Below, piece after piece: positions 52,517-62,510 of a DNA stretch of 64,000 bases. The translations under genes and the position numbers were made by a program. Origin of the DNA: Tenacibaculum sp. Bg11-29 (GTDB lineage Bacteria; Bacteroidota; Bacteroidia; Flavobacteriales; Flavobacteriaceae); NCBI RefSeq assembly GCF_002836595.1, contig NZ_PJBB01000003.1, positions 1,921,001 through 1,985,000 of the forward strand, given 5' to 3'. How positions within the stretch are numbered: position 1 is the first letter of the stretch; the number at the start of each line of letters is the position of its first letter. Under the pieces are notes generated by a model. It saw nothing but the letters and a program-made list of their open reading frames with translations. It was not told where the DNA came from and did not search any database.

Positions 52517-54132
52517 TTTTTTTTCTAAAAAAGTACAAAGATCAACTATGGTTATTAGCACTATGGGTTTTAATTATATTAATAATAAATCCTTTAGGAG
52601 ATTTCCCTTTAAACGATGATTGGTGTTATGGGAAATCAGTAAAAACATTGTATGAAAATGGGTGCCTTAAAATTTATAATTGGGGAGAAATGACTTTAGT
52701 AGGGCATGTATACTGGGGATATTTTTTCACAAAGATATTTGGTTTCTCATTTACTGTATTGCGTTTTTCAACTTTAATTATGGGGTTTGCAACCATTTTA
52801 GGAGTTTATGAGCTTTTCAAGCTTTCCAAGTTACCAAGATGGATGGCATTGTTTAGTACATTATTATGTGTAATGAATCCTATTTTTTTATCATTATCGT
52901 TTTCTTTTATGACTGATATTCCTTTTTGTTGTTTAACAATATGGGGGTTTTACTTTTTTTCGAAAGCCATAATAGATGACACAGATAAATCGTTGTATTG
53001 GGCAATTTTTTTCTGTTGTTGGGCATTTCTTATTCGTCAACTAGCATGGGTATTTCCTGTTGTTTGGTTGATTACAGTACTTTATCTTAAAAAGAAAGAT
53101 AAGAGAAATTTAATAAGAGCCTTAACACCTTTATTAGTTTTAATTATTTTTTCTTTCTTTTTTTCATACATAATGGAAGTGAATGAGATATTACAAGAAC
53201 GTTATAACTCTAAGTTTAAGTTATTGATAGAAAAAATTATTAGCCTTGATAAAAGAATATTCTTAACTATTTTTGGTTACTTGTTAAAAAGTTTGACTTA
53301 TTTAGGCTTTTTATTAGCTCCTATACATCTCTTTTATTTTAAGAGATTTACGTTCAAAGGATATAAAATTTCAGCAATTATGTATACATTAATTGTTACT
53401 GCTTTATTATTAGTAACTGGAAATGCAATACCTAGTCTAGATAATATTTGGATTGATTTTGGAATCGGCCCTACATTATTGTCAGATTATTACGGAGATG
53501 TTAAGTCTACTCCATATATAAAGGCTCCTAGTTTGTTTTGGCAAATAGTAACGACTATAGGTGTGTTTTCTAGTGTAACTTTAGTTTTACATGCAAAAAA
53601 AATGGTAACCTCTATATTTCTTAAAAAGAATATTTCACCTCTTGTTGTATTGTCTTTTGTGTTTCTTATAGTTTATTTAAGCCCTTTTTTAGTAGTTGGT
53701 TTGTATGATAGATACTTGTTACCTTTATTTCCAATAATAATTGTGTTTTTAGGAGCTAATTATAAGCAAAAACCTACAAGAATATTTAAAAGTATTTCAT
53801 TAACTTTTCTTGGACTATTAAGTGTTTTTTCGGTATTAGCTACTCATGATTATTTATCATGGAATCGTGTACGGTGGAAAATAGTTGATGAGCTAGTAGC
53901 TAAAGAAGTTCCTAAAAACCATATTCATGGAGGAGGAGAATACACTGCTTGGTACTTTTTTTCGGGAAAAGACGAAAAGTGGTGGGAGAATATAAAACCT
54001 GTATACTCATTAGTATTTCATGTTAAGCCAAACGAGAGTGTTTTTAAAGAGTACTCGTACAGTAGGTGGTTTCCAGGAAAACCGGTTATATATTTAATTT
54101 ATAATGAAGACTTGGATAAAAAACTGCAATAA
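52513..54132 (+). CDS. GT39/ArnT-like membrane glycosyltransferase
   Basis: The 539-aa protein has about eleven to twelve membrane helices. The first extracytoplasmic loop has PLNDDWCYGKS, where the acidic pair is the catalytic signature of PMT/ArnT-type (GT-C) enzymes. A C-terminal soluble part follows (about 450-539). These enzymes use polyprenyl-phosphate sugars as donors. It is coupled to the SGNH gene by a 4-bp overlap. The 248-aa polyprenyl-sugar synthase-like gene at 60383 could supply its donor. Confidence 0.78.
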   Translation: MIFFLKKYKDQLWLLALWVLIILIINPLGDFPLNDDWCYGKSVKTLYENGCLKIYNWGEMTLVGHVYWGYFFTKIFGFSFTVLRFSTLIMGFATILGVYELFKLSKLPRWMALFSTLLCVMNPIFLSLSFSFMTDIPFCCLTIWGFYFFSKAIIDDTDKSLYWAIFFCCWAFLIRQLAWVFPVVWLITVLYLKKKDKRNLIRALTPLLVLIIFSFFFSYIMEVNEILQERYNSKFKLLIEKIISLDKRIFLTIFGYLLKSLTYLGFLLAPIHLFYFKRFTFKGYKISAIMYTLIVTALLLVTGNAIPSLDNIWIDFGIGPTLLSDYYGDVKSTPYIKAPSLFWQIVTTIGVFSSVTLVLHAKKMVTSIFLKKNISPLVVLSFVFLIVYLSPFLVVGLYDRYLLPLFPIIIVFLGANYKQKPTRIFKSISLTFLGLLSVFSVLATHDYLSWNRVRWKIVDELVAKEVPKNHIHGGGEYTAWYFFSGKDEKWWENIKPVYSLVFHVKPNESVFKEYSYSRWFPGKPVIYLIYNEDLDKKLQ

Positions 54133-54186
54133 TTCGTGTAATATGATAACTGTAGTTATAAATATTTTAATAGTAAAAATATCTAT

Positions 54187-55026
54187 ATGATCTTTGATTA
54201 TCAGAAATGGAATAAAACGTTAACTATTGATAAAGAAAACTATCAAAAGTCAGAGCCATATGCACATATTGTTTTTAATGATTTTTTGGAGCTAAAAGCT
54301 GCTGAAAAAGCGCTGGAAGTATTTCCTAAAATACAAGACAGTGGGTGGATACATTATGTACATGTTAATGAAAGAAAACATGGCTTAAATAAATTAGATT
54401 TAATACCTCCTTTTATAAGAGACGAGGTAATTAAGGAATTAAATTCTCCAACATTTATTGAGTATTTAGAAAAATTAACAGGAATTTCTAATCTTTTACC
54501 AGACGCAACAATAGAAGGTGGCGGTATTCATCAAAGTGAAAATGGAGGGTATTTAAATATTCATGCTGATTTCACGGTACATCCACATAAAAAATTGTGG
54601 AGAAGGCGTGTTAATTTACTAGTCTATTTAAATGATAATTGGCAAAATTCTTACGGTGGTTCATTAGAACTTTGGGAAAAAGACATGTCTAAATGTGCTG
54701 TGAAAATTGCACCAATGTTTAATAGAGTTGTTGTTTTTAATACAGATGAAGACTCTTATCATGGTTTTCCTGACCCTATAGAATGCCCTAAAGAAGTTAC
54801 TCGGAAATCAATTGCTCTTTACTATTTTACAAAAGAAGAGTCAGGCTCATTTAAGAGGAGGTCTACTAATTATCGTGCACGTCCAAATGATGGAAACAAG
54901 GCTATTTTAATTTGGGCAGATAAAAAAATGATAAGTATTTATACTTCGTTAAAAGGAATTTTAGGAATTAATGATGATTTTATTAGTAGAATGTTGAATC
55001 TGTTTAAAAGAAAAAACAGGGAATAA
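54187..55026 (+). CDS. 2-oxoglutarate/Fe(II) dioxygenase (prolyl hydroxylase-like)
   Basis: The 279-aa protein has a double-stranded beta-helix fold. The iron triad is His126-x-Asp128 (LNIHADF) and His192 (SYHGFPDP), with Arg206 in TRKSIALYYF as the likely 2-oxoglutarate ligand. GGSLELWEKDM lies between, as in the PF13640 group. The substrate is unknown; in glycan loci such enzymes hydroxylate sugar or amino-acid groups. It is 54 bp downstream of the GT39-like gene and convergent with the glycosyltransferase gene at 55050. Confidence 0.85.
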   Translation: MIFDYQKWNKTLTIDKENYQKSEPYAHIVFNDFLELKAAEKALEVFPKIQDSGWIHYVHVNERKHGLNKLDLIPPFIRDEVIKELNSPTFIEYLEKLTGISNLLPDATIEGGGIHQSENGGYLNIHADFTVHPHKKLWRRRVNLLVYLNDNWQNSYGGSLELWEKDMSKCAVKIAPMFNRVVVFNTDEDSYHGFPDPIECPKEVTRKSIALYYFTKEESGSFKRRSTNYRARPNDGNKAILIWADKKMISIYTSLKGILGINDDFISRMLNLFKRKNRE

Positions 55027-55049
55027 GGCTTGGTGCTTTTGAATACAAA

Positions 55050-56096
55050 TTAACTATTGTATAGGTCTAGGTAATCATTTACAGATTGTTGTTGAGAATT
55101 TAATAGAATCCTCTTTTTTACTTTACTTGGTAATAAAAGTAATTTTTCACAAGATTTTATGAGCTCTAATTTATTACAACAAACTATCCACTCATTTAAA
55201 GGTTTGGCTATTCCTACATTATATGAAACAATGTGCATTCCTGAATATAAGGCTTCTGAGAATACGAAACCAAAAGATTCATAATTACTTGTATGAAGTA
55301 ATAGTTTAGAATTTGCCATTTTTTCAAGTACATGATTCCGTGAAAGCCCGCCAATTATGGAAATATTGTCCTCCAATTTATTTTTTTTAACAAGTTGCTT
55401 TAATGGGGTTTGATCACCTTCACCAATAATTTCTACAATTAAGTTGGGGTGTGTTTTTACTAAAACTGAAATAACATTTATAAAATCTGGGTAATTCTTT
55501 ACAGGAATTAACGAGCCAACTCCTAAAATATCAATATCAGACTGTTGTATTTTTGGAAAAACATCAATATCTAAAAACCACGGAATAACCGTAGATGTTA
55601 ACTGGTAATTTTTATACAGTATATTAGAGTTGTTTTGAGAAAGCGTTACTATTTTTACGTTAGTATTTGCTAAATATTTTGCATACAAATTTTTAAGTTT
55701 CGCATCTTGCCCCATTACTGTTACAATATGATTAATATTGTGTTTATTTGAAAAACGTGTGCCTATGATGGAGCATTCACCAATCCAAAAACTATGGATG
55801 GTTGTAATGAGATGCTTTTTATGAAGTTTAGATAGTTTGAGTAATGCCTTTTTCCAAATCAAAAGTTTTTTGTACCTCTTTGATTGGCCATTTAAAGGAA
55901 TAACCTCAATATTATGCCATTTATATTTTTTTTTCGTGTAAGGAAATTGAAAACTAAGTATGGTCATTTTACAATTTGGTAATGCATTACGTAAGCTTTT
56001 TAGATATACCTGTAAAGCAGGTATTGAAGTAGAGTCTTCTTCTGATTTAGCAAAGCCAGGTGTTAAAAAAACGATGTGTTGAGAAGTGTTTTTCAA
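55050..56096 (-). CDS. family 4 glycosyltransferase
   Basis: The 348-aa protein is a GT-B enzyme. The N-terminal domain opens IVFLTPGFAKSEEDS and includes a catalytic-site IHSFWIGECSIIGTRF. The C-terminal domain contains GVGSLIPVKNYPDFI, IIGEGDQTPLKQLV, and the donor-binding LLHTSNYESFGFVFSEALYSG (E-x7-E pattern). These enzymes retain anomeric configuration. It lies 3 bp after the FkbM gene on the minus strand, part of a five-gene run at 55.0-60.3 kb. Confidence 0.88.
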   Translation of the reverse strand: MKNTSQHIVFLTPGFAKSEEDSTSIPALQVYLKSLRNALPNCKMTILSFQFPYTKKKYKWHNIEVIPLNGQSKRYKKLLIWKKALLKLSKLHKKHLITTIHSFWIGECSIIGTRFSNKHNINHIVTVMGQDAKLKNLYAKYLANTNVKIVTLSQNNSNILYKNYQLTSTVIPWFLDIDVFPKIQQSDIDILGVGSLIPVKNYPDFINVISVLVKTHPNLIVEIIGEGDQTPLKQLVKKNKLEDNISIIGGLSRNHVLEKMANSKLLLHTSNYESFGFVFSEALYSGMHIVSYNVGIAKPLNEWIVCCNKLELIKSCEKLLLLPSKVKKRILLNSQQQSVNDYLDLYNS

Positions 56097-56099
56097 ATG

Positions 56100-56939
56100 T
56101 TATGCTTTATTCCATTTTTTATTGGTGAATACTAAATCATGATTTTTAATAAATTCAGGGTGTTGTTGTAAAAAATATTTAGAGACCAAATCTCCGTCTG
56201 CTGTATAGATATATTTATAATCTAATAGATCATCAAATAAGTATTGTATTTTTTTGTTTATTTTCTTTTTAAACAATGAAAAACCAATTGTTTTTTCAAG
56301 TTTCAAAAATACTTTATTTAAAAAACTTGAAGGAATATGTTGATAGTAAATATGCTCATTCAAAAAGTGATAATGAAAAGAAACATAAAAAGTTGGGTAG
56401 TTTATTTTTTCTAATGTTGATTTTAGGTTAGGTAAAATTTGAAATTCAGCACCTTCAATATCCATTTTTATAAAATCGACTTTAGGTATGTTTTCATCTT
56501 CTAAAAAATGATGTAATTTTTTTGTAGTGATTTTAAAAGAATTTTTAGTATCTCTTTTTCTGGGTAAGATACTCGTTGATGAAGCTCCATATTGGAATCT
56601 AGCAGATAGGAACACTTCCTCTTCTTTATCTGAAATAGCAGTTTGATATACCGATATTTTATTTAATAAATCAGGGTTCAACTCTATGTTAGCTAATAAT
56701 TCTTTATAGCAAACAGGATCAGGATCTAGTGCATGCACTTTTTTTGCTTTTTTTGCAAGGAATAGACTTAAAACACCGCTCCAAGCACCAATATCTAATA
56801 CAATATCATCAGTTTGGATAAATGCATCAAAAATGTCAAAAGTTTGAGGTTCCCAATTTCCGTTTTGTATAGCGTTCCAGTAGAATCTGTTTTGGCCTGG
56901 GTCAACTTTATAAGTACAATTTCTAAGTGTAATATTCAT
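56100..56939 (-). CDS. FkbM-family methyltransferase
   Basis: The 279-aa protein has motif I IVLDIGAWSGVLSLFLAKK, motif II HALDPDP, and IKMDIEGAEFQIL, the FkbM hallmark. It is predicted to O-methylate a sugar or lipid hydroxyl. It is tightly spaced with the acetyltransferase gene upstream (3 bp) and the glycosyltransferase gene downstream, so all three are probably translated from one transcript. Confidence 0.88.
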   Translation of the reverse strand: MNITLRNCTYKVDPGQNRFYWNAIQNGNWEPQTFDIFDAFIQTDDIVLDIGAWSGVLSLFLAKKAKKVHALDPDPVCYKELLANIELNPDLLNKISVYQTAISDKEEEVFLSARFQYGASSTSILPRKRDTKNSFKITTKKLHHFLEDENIPKVDFIKMDIEGAEFQILPNLKSTLEKINYPTFYVSFHYHFLNEHIYYQHIPSSFLNKVFLKLEKTIGFSLFKKKINKKIQYLFDDLLDYKYIYTADGDLVSKYFLQQHPEFIKNHDLVFTNKKWNKA

Positions 56940-56942
56940 AGA

Positions 56943-57872
56943 TTAGTATGTATCTAAGTCTCCTAAGGTTAATTTTAGTTTTTCCAATGGGAATTTCGAA
57001 GAAAAATTTTTAAAACCAATTACCCAAGATTCTAAAGAATCATTTGTGTAATTTTTCATTAAGTCTGTAATGAAGGTATTTGGTGAAGCTTGAATATTGA
57101 TTTCTCCTATACCATTATTCATTGCTAATTTCTTTAATTTTTCGAAAGAAATAAAAAAATTTTCTTCTGATGAAGCTTCAATATCTCCTATTAATAAACC
57201 ATTTTTAATTTTAACCCAGAATAAAACCCCGTCAATATCAATAGTGAAATTATTAGTAAATGATTTATATTTATAATAAGAATGGTTTCTGTAAGTAGAT
57301 ACAACATTTTCTTTAATATACACACTTCCTTTAATTCGTTTTAATGTCTTATATTTTTCAATTCGTTTTAGAATATTGGCATTGTACAAGTTGTTAGTAA
57401 TACTAAATTTACGAGCGAATTTCTCTATAGGAAAACTAACTTTAAAATTAAATCGTTGCATACGCTCTTTGTAATTCCAATCTAATTTATTTAAATAACC
57501 ATATTCAGAGTTTTGATTAGGAAAGCCCCAAACAAATTTTATTCCTGCCTTTTTTAGTTGCTCATCAGTAAGTTTTCCTAATTTGGTAAACAATCCATTT
57601 CCAGTGTATTTTGGTAAGGTCATAGCATCTCCATATTGAGCAGCCATTTCTTGTACTCCGTTATATTGCATTAAAACAGGAATGGCACCATGAAAAGCAA
57701 TAGGCTGTTCATTATCATATGCAAGATGACCAAAATATCCCATTCCTAAATATGAGGTGTTAAATTTTGATTTCACCATTTTTAAAGTCATTGTATTCCC
57801 AAAAATATGTTTATAAAGATATGTGAGATCCTTAATGTTATTTGAATTTAGAGGTTTGAAAATATAAGGCAT
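56943..57872 (-). CDS. GNAT-family N-acetyltransferase
   Basis: The 309-aa protein has a GNAT fold at about 1-140. Motif A is recognisable as YTGNGLFTKLGKLTDEQL (acyl-CoA pyrophosphate loop), followed by FVWGFPNQNSEYGYLNKL. The C-terminal half resembles a second, degenerate GNAT domain. Relatives occur in polysaccharide loci and acetylate amino sugars; the exact acceptor is unknown. It is 3 bp from the deacetylase gene, so N-deacetylation and re-acylation might act on the same polymer. Confidence 0.75.
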   Translation of the reverse strand: MPYIFKPLNSNNIKDLTYLYKHIFGNTMTLKMVKSKFNTSYLGMGYFGHLAYDNEQPIAFHGAIPVLMQYNGVQEMAAQYGDAMTLPKYTGNGLFTKLGKLTDEQLKKAGIKFVWGFPNQNSEYGYLNKLDWNYKERMQRFNFKVSFPIEKFARKFSITNNLYNANILKRIEKYKTLKRIKGSVYIKENVVSTYRNHSYYKYKSFTNNFTIDIDGVLFWVKIKNGLLIGDIEASSEENFFISFEKLKKLAMNNGIGEINIQASPNTFITDLMKNYTNDSLESWVIGFKNFSSKFPLEKLKLTLGDLDTY

Positions 57873-57875
57873 AAT

Positions 57876-58862
57876 TTAAAAATAAGAATTTTTTAATAGA
57901 CAAACTATTTGTAAATCCATTGAAATATAAGGATTCATGACAAAACGATTTTGAAAAGTACCATTTTTTTTATCATCAGTTGTGTTGTAATCTATTAATA
58001 AAATTTTTTTATAGCCAATTTTAATACAATAATCAGCAAGTTCATTAGTGTAATAACCAAATGGAAATGCAAATTCTTCTACAGGTTGCTTGCAAATAAT
58101 TTCTAAATATCGTTTACTAGATAAAATCTCCTTTTTTGCATGTTTTAGGGGGATACTAGTCAAGTTAGCATGAGTTTCCCCATGTGATCCAATTGTAAAT
58201 AATGGGTTGTCTGCAATTTTTTTAATTTGCTCAATACTCATTAATTTCCAATAATCTTCGTAATTTTCTGGAAGCAAATTTTTCCATTCACTGTCAAAAA
58301 TGGGGTATATAAGCTCTAGTTTATCGTATGCTAGTTTTTTAGCAGCTTTTTTTATTGAAACGTTGTCTTTTCGTCTAAATTCATTTTTATTTTTTTTGTA
58401 TAAATTCTGCTCGAAAATAAAATCGGATTTATTAGAATAAAAAGAAACTAAATCTAAAAAGTCTGGCCATAAATAGGGCGCTTTTTTATGAATAGTAGTA
58501 ATGTAAAAACACGCAGGCACTTTATATTTTTCTAGTATTGGAACGGCATATTTATAGTTGTTTAAGTAACCATCGTCAAATGTTAAGGCAATGTTTAGGG
58601 TTTTCTGTTTAAATTTCTTTTGGTAGTAATCGTCTAAAGAAATTACATTATAATGTGTAGTAATATATTTAATAAATTTTTCAAAATATTTTTTTGAGAA
58701 AAAACGACTATTATAACGTGTTTCTCCAATCGCATCTATACCATGAAACACTAAAATTCGTTCACCATAACGATTCTGTAATAAAAATTTTCTAAGACCA
58801 AATTTTAAATAAAAGGATCTATAGAGCATTAATAATCGATATTTAATACGTTTTAAAAGCAT
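57876..58862 (-). CDS. polysaccharide deacetylase (CE4/NodB)
   Basis: The 328-aa protein has the NodB homology domain: motif 1 LTFDDGYLNN with Asp95-Asp96, motif 2 GSHGETHANLTSI (H-x3-H metal ligands), and motif 3-like EFAFPFGYYTNEL. An N-terminal basic/hydrophobic segment (1-22) may be a membrane-associated anchor. CE4 enzymes remove N- or O-acetyl groups using zinc. It sits between a GNAT gene and a GT39-like gene, all on the minus strand with short gaps. Confidence 0.88.
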   Translation of the reverse strand: MLLKRIKYRLLMLYRSFYLKFGLRKFLLQNRYGERILVFHGIDAIGETRYNSRFFSKKYFEKFIKYITTHYNVISLDDYYQKKFKQKTLNIALTFDDGYLNNYKYAVPILEKYKVPACFYITTIHKKAPYLWPDFLDLVSFYSNKSDFIFEQNLYKKNKNEFRRKDNVSIKKAAKKLAYDKLELIYPIFDSEWKNLLPENYEDYWKLMSIEQIKKIADNPLFTIGSHGETHANLTSIPLKHAKKEILSSKRYLEIICKQPVEEFAFPFGYYTNELADYCIKIGYKKILLIDYNTTDDKKNGTFQNRFVMNPYISMDLQIVCLLKNSYF

Positions 58863-58871
58863 TATTGGCGT

Positions 58872-60308
58872 TTATTTTTTTGAGTTTACTTCGTATAGTT
58901 TCCATCCATTAGGGTTTGTTTCCAGTACTTTCAATTCGTAGTTAGAATGAATGAATTCCCAATTTAACATAGGGTTTTTATTTTTCCATTGATATGAATA
59001 ACGTAAAGGGTCAAACAATATTAAATCCTTTTTATGTATGTCTTTATAGAGACTTATGAACATATTCCTATATTCGAAGTTCAAGCCACGACCTTGTATT
59101 GCTATATCTAGATCAAAACTGTATAAGGTATTTCCTTGATAAGGTTTTAACATGACTGTAATTTCTTTTTCAATATTCGAACGAATCAATATTGAATTGA
59201 ATGTTTTTTTCCATAAAAAAAATTGCAGTATAATAGCTGTTATCGAAATAGGAAAAATAAATTTTTTTATACTTTTTGTGTTAATGAAATTTGAAAAGAA
59301 AGGAAAAAACAGCAACAATACTAATGGAAATGTTAAAGCTAAAATTCGAGGGTTTTGAAATGGGATTCCGGCTAAGAATAGAATATATATCGCAATACTA
59401 ATTCCCAGTAATTTCTGAGGAAAACTAAGAAGAAGTTTGTGGTTTTTTATGGCAAAAAAACTTAATAAGACTCCTATAAAAATAAATCCAGGGTGAAAAA
59501 AAACATAAAAAACATATACTATATTGGGAAATAGATAAGTATTCACTCCATCTACAGTTACGTGACTTCTGCTAAAGAAGTTTTGAATAGACCAAGAATT
59601 CAAAAAAGAATTTGAAGTAGCCTTAAAGAGTTCATCTCTTTGAAAAATTATAAAAGGAATGGTGATAACAAAACTAAAAAAAAGACTTATTATAAATGGT
59701 TTCCACTTCTTTCTTCTTATAACTAAATAGGAACAAAAAAATAGAATAGGTAAAGTGACAAAAATAGAAGGGTAACGTGTCATAAAAGCACAAGTGATAA
59801 AGATAAAAACAGGAATAAGACTTGTATTATTATAATAAAAGAGGAAAAAGAAATAAAAAGATAATACCACAAAAGTTATTGCCATAGCGTCTGACATTAC
59901 AATTAACCCCATTTTTAATAGAAACGGACAAAAGGAACAGAAAATTAATACATATAGAAAACTAACTTGTGTTTTTGGATATAATATTCTAATTGTTTTT
60001 AAAGTATATAAACAGGTAATAAAAAAACTTATACAACTCAATAGAGTTAAGGAAAAAATATTATCTTCAATTAAAAAACTTAATAAAGCTCCTATAAAAG
60101 GATATAGTACTGGCCAATAAAAACTTTTCGGATGTGCACCAGTTCCTATATATTCTTTAATTACTTTTAGATATCTTAAATACTCATATGAATCCTGACC
60201 GTATAAACCATCAAATCCTATAATTCTTAAAGTAAAAAGGAAAAGGAATGGAATTAGGAATAATATACATATTTCGTAAAAAGAAATAGATAATTTATTT
60301 GATTTCAA
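58872..60308 (-). CDS. GT39-like multi-spanning glycosyltransferase
   Basis: The 478-aa membrane protein has about eleven helices. The first loop has GLYGQDSYEYLRY (acidic pair as in GT-C enzymes), and later segments include GAHPKSFYWPVLYPF. It has a short soluble C-terminus. It is the second GT-C enzyme of the locus and is not similar to the one at 52513 beyond the fold. It begins the minus-strand run 60308-55050 and is divergent from a GT2 gene 74 bp away. Confidence 0.72.
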   Translation of the reverse strand: MKSNKLSISFYEICILFLIPFLFLFTLRIIGFDGLYGQDSYEYLRYLKVIKEYIGTGAHPKSFYWPVLYPFIGALLSFLIEDNIFSLTLLSCISFFITCLYTLKTIRILYPKTQVSFLYVLIFCSFCPFLLKMGLIVMSDAMAITFVVLSFYFFFLFYYNNTSLIPVFIFITCAFMTRYPSIFVTLPILFFCSYLVIRRKKWKPFIISLFFSFVITIPFIIFQRDELFKATSNSFLNSWSIQNFFSRSHVTVDGVNTYLFPNIVYVFYVFFHPGFIFIGVLLSFFAIKNHKLLLSFPQKLLGISIAIYILFLAGIPFQNPRILALTFPLVLLLFFPFFSNFINTKSIKKFIFPISITAIILQFFLWKKTFNSILIRSNIEKEITVMLKPYQGNTLYSFDLDIAIQGRGLNFEYRNMFISLYKDIHKKDLILFDPLRYSYQWKNKNPMLNWEFIHSNYELKVLETNPNGWKLYEVNSKK

Positions 60309-60382
60309 TGATAGTTTTTTTGTGAGTCTAAATATAGTTCTTAAATTGGCTAGTTATATAAATAAAATTATTTTTTACATTT

Positions 60383-61129
60383 ATGATTGGTCAAAAAAAA
60401 ATAATTGTTGTGTTACCAGCGTATAATGCTTCTAAAACATTACAAAAAACGTATCAAGAAATTCCATTTGACATTATAGATGAGGTTATTTTAGTTGATG
60501 ACTTTAGTACTGATACTACTACAAAAGTAGCAAATGACTTAGGTATACATCATATTATTGAACACAATAAGAATAAAGGATATGGGGCAAATCAAAAAAG
60601 TTGTTATAAAAAAGCTTTGGAATTAGAAGCGGATATTGTCGTGATGTTGCATCCTGATTATCAGTATACACCAAAATTAATTCACTCGATGGTATATTTA
60701 ATAGCCAACAATGTGTATCCTGTGGTTTTGGGGTCTAGGATTCTAGGAAAAGGAGCATTAAAAGGAGGTATGCCAATATATAAATATATTGCCAATAGAT
60801 TTTTAACATTAGTCCAAAATATTCTAATTAATCAAAAACTTTCAGAATACCATAGTGGTTTTAGAGTGTTTTCAAAAGAGGTGCTTGAATCATTGCCTTT
60901 AGAAAAAAATTCTAATGATTTTATTTTTGACAATCAAATGTTATGTCAAATTTTTAGTAGAGGTTATGAAATTGCAGAAATTACCTGCCCTACAAAATAT
61001 GTTAAAGAAAGCTCCTCAATTAATTTTAAACGAAGTGTTATTTATGGTATGGGTGTAATGAAAACTTCTCTTCAATTATTTTTACACAGAAAGGGAATAA
61101 TTTTGTTTACTATCTTTAAAAATGATTAA
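60383..61129 (+). CDS. family 2 glycosyltransferase (polyprenyl-phosphate sugar synthase-like)
   Basis: The 248-aa protein starts IIVVLPAYNASKTLQKTY, with VDDFSTDTT for nucleotide binding, NKGYGANQKSC, VMLHPDYQYTP (DxD equivalent), and a HSGFRVFSKEVLE motif. It is shorter than DPM/ArnC enzymes with C-terminal membrane helices and matches the soluble dolichyl-phosphate mannose synthase-like group. It may load sugars on polyprenyl phosphate for the GT39-like enzymes nearby. It is convergent with the phosphoglycosyl transferase gene. Confidence 0.85.
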   Translation: MIGQKKIIVVLPAYNASKTLQKTYQEIPFDIIDEVILVDDFSTDTTTKVANDLGIHHIIEHNKNKGYGANQKSCYKKALELEADIVVMLHPDYQYTPKLIHSMVYLIANNVYPVVLGSRILGKGALKGGMPIYKYIANRFLTLVQNILINQKLSEYHSGFRVFSKEVLESLPLEKNSNDFIFDNQMLCQIFSRGYEIAEITCPTKYVKESSSINFKRSVIYGMGVMKTSLQLFLHRKGIILFTIFKND

Positions 61130-61169
61130 TAGATAAGATAGTTAGCTTAATTTTATCTGTGTATTGTAC

Positions 61170-61724
61170 TTAATTGCCATTAAAAGTTAAAATTATTTTA
61201 ACAGTTTTTATTAAAATGATAAAATCAAGTTTCCATGAATATTGCTTTATATAGTATAAATCATATTCTAGTTTCTTTAGATTATCTTTTGGGGTTGCTT
61301 TAGGCATATTAACTTGTGACCAGCCAGTAATTCCAGGTTTTATAACATGTCTTAAGTTAAAAGAAGGATTTAATTTTAAATATTCTTCAACATAATGAGG
61401 TTGTTCTGGTCTTGGTCCAATTATACTCATATTTCCTTTAAGAACATTGAATAACTGAGGTAGTTCATCTATTTTAGATAATCTTAAAAAGCTTCCTAAA
61501 GTTGAAATTTCGGCACTAGAGTTTGTCTGATTTTTTTCTAAATTATTACTAATTGTTCTTATTTTATATATTAAAAAAAAGCTTCCATCTTGACCAACTC
61601 TTATTTGAGAATATATTATAGGTTCATTTAAATTAAAACGACTTAGTAAACAGCCAACAAGAAACAAAGGAAGCGATATTGGTAGTGTGGTAATAACAAA
61701 AAATATATCAAAAACTCTTTTCAT
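61170..61724 (-). CDS. initiating phosphoglycosyl transferase (WcaJ/PglC-like)
   Basis: A protein of 184 aa from ATG 61724 (MKRVFDIFFVITTLP). An ATG ten codons upstream lacks family similarity. The KRxFD start, one re-entrant hydrophobic helix, Lys-Arg-Thr (YKIRTISN), the catalytic SKIDELPQLFNVLKG (Asp-Glu pair), GPRPEQP and GITGWSQV are all present. This is the minimal catalytic core of monotopic enzymes that place the first sugar phosphate on undecaprenyl phosphate. It lacks the N-terminal membrane domain of full WcaJ, as do PglC-type members. Confidence 0.9.
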   Translation of the reverse strand: MKRVFDIFFVITTLPISLPLFLVGCLLSRFNLNEPIIYSQIRVGQDGSFFLIYKIRTISNNLEKNQTNSSAEISTLGSFLRLSKIDELPQLFNVLKGNMSIIGPRPEQPHYVEEYLKLNPSFNLRHVIKPGITGWSQVNMPKATPKDNLKKLEYDLYYIKQYSWKLDFIILIKTVKIILTFNGN

Positions 61725-62043
61725 AGAGTTTTTATTTATTGATAGAATTATCATTAATATATACTTATCAAATTAATAAATAGAATAGACCAATATAATT
61801 ACTTTATTTCACGTAATCATGAATGAATTTGTATATTGTTAAATAGAATAGATTACTTATCAGATTAGTGTAGAGATATATTATTACCTTAAGTTTAATT
61901 ATCGATTCCGTAATACATTAAGAATTAAATATCGGGTATTTAAACTTATGTTTTGAGAGTAGGTTTCTTTTATGAATTTTAGTAATCTAGTTTGTTTTAA
62001 AAAATAATAATTATAAGGTTATTAGTACTTTATTAGAGAAAAA
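61725..62043. other. gene-free spacer between glycan locus and DUF2147 gene
   Basis: 319 bp of AT-rich DNA with no gene, terminator or repeat that I can support. It should contain the promoter of the phosphoglycosyl transferase gene; no exact TAnnTTTG with a spaced TTG was found. Confidence 0.4.
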
Positions 62044-62466
62044 TTACTTTTTACGAAACCAATAAGCAGTTCTACCAAAGGCAGCAATACCGTAATAGCC
62101 GCGAATTTTTAATTTATTACTATTTTCAAGTTGAATATAGCATTTATATTCTTTACCGTTTTTAGGATCTAAAATTTTACCACCATTCCATTCTTTACCA
62201 TCTTTTTTTAGTCCTGTTAAAATATTCATACCTAAAATAAGATTGTTTTTTCGGTTGCCTTTGCATTTATCACACAAGGCTTCTTGTCTGCTTTTATCGG
62301 TGATTTCAATAATTTTAGCGTAGGCTTTTCCGTTTTTTTGATAAACTTCAATAACAGAATCTACTTTATTGGTTTCTTCATCACGATTTTCCCATTTACC
62401 AAAAATGGTTTGGGCGTTAATAGAAGTACTAATAATAAGTAAAAGAATAAAAAGTGGTTTTTTCAT
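62044..62466 (-). CDS. DUF2147 secreted protein
   Basis: The 140-aa protein has a signal peptide (about 1-18, ending INAQ) and a DUF2147 domain. It shows IFGKWENRDEETNKVDSVIEVYQKNGKAYAKI (opening strands split by turns), two CxxC-like cysteines (ALCDKCKG), and GGKILDPKNGKEYKCYI then LKIRGYYGIAAFGRTAYW. These are calycin-like beta-barrel proteins of unknown function. It lies 44 bp after kdsC on the same strand. Confidence 0.88.
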   Translation of the reverse strand: MKKPLFILLLIISTSINAQTIFGKWENRDEETNKVDSVIEVYQKNGKAYAKIIEITDKSRQEALCDKCKGNRKNNLILGMNILTGLKKDGKEWNGGKILDPKNGKEYKCYIQLENSNKLKIRGYYGIAAFGRTAYWFRKK

Positions 62467-62510
62467 GTTTGTAGAATTTAATAAAAAGTAATTTTCAAAA
62501 ATCGTTCCAG

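Noticed and set aside
61130..61169. Terminator between the GT2 and phosphoglycosyl transferase genes
   Set aside because: Only weak AGATAA/TTATCT pairing across a long loop, without a clean U-tract.
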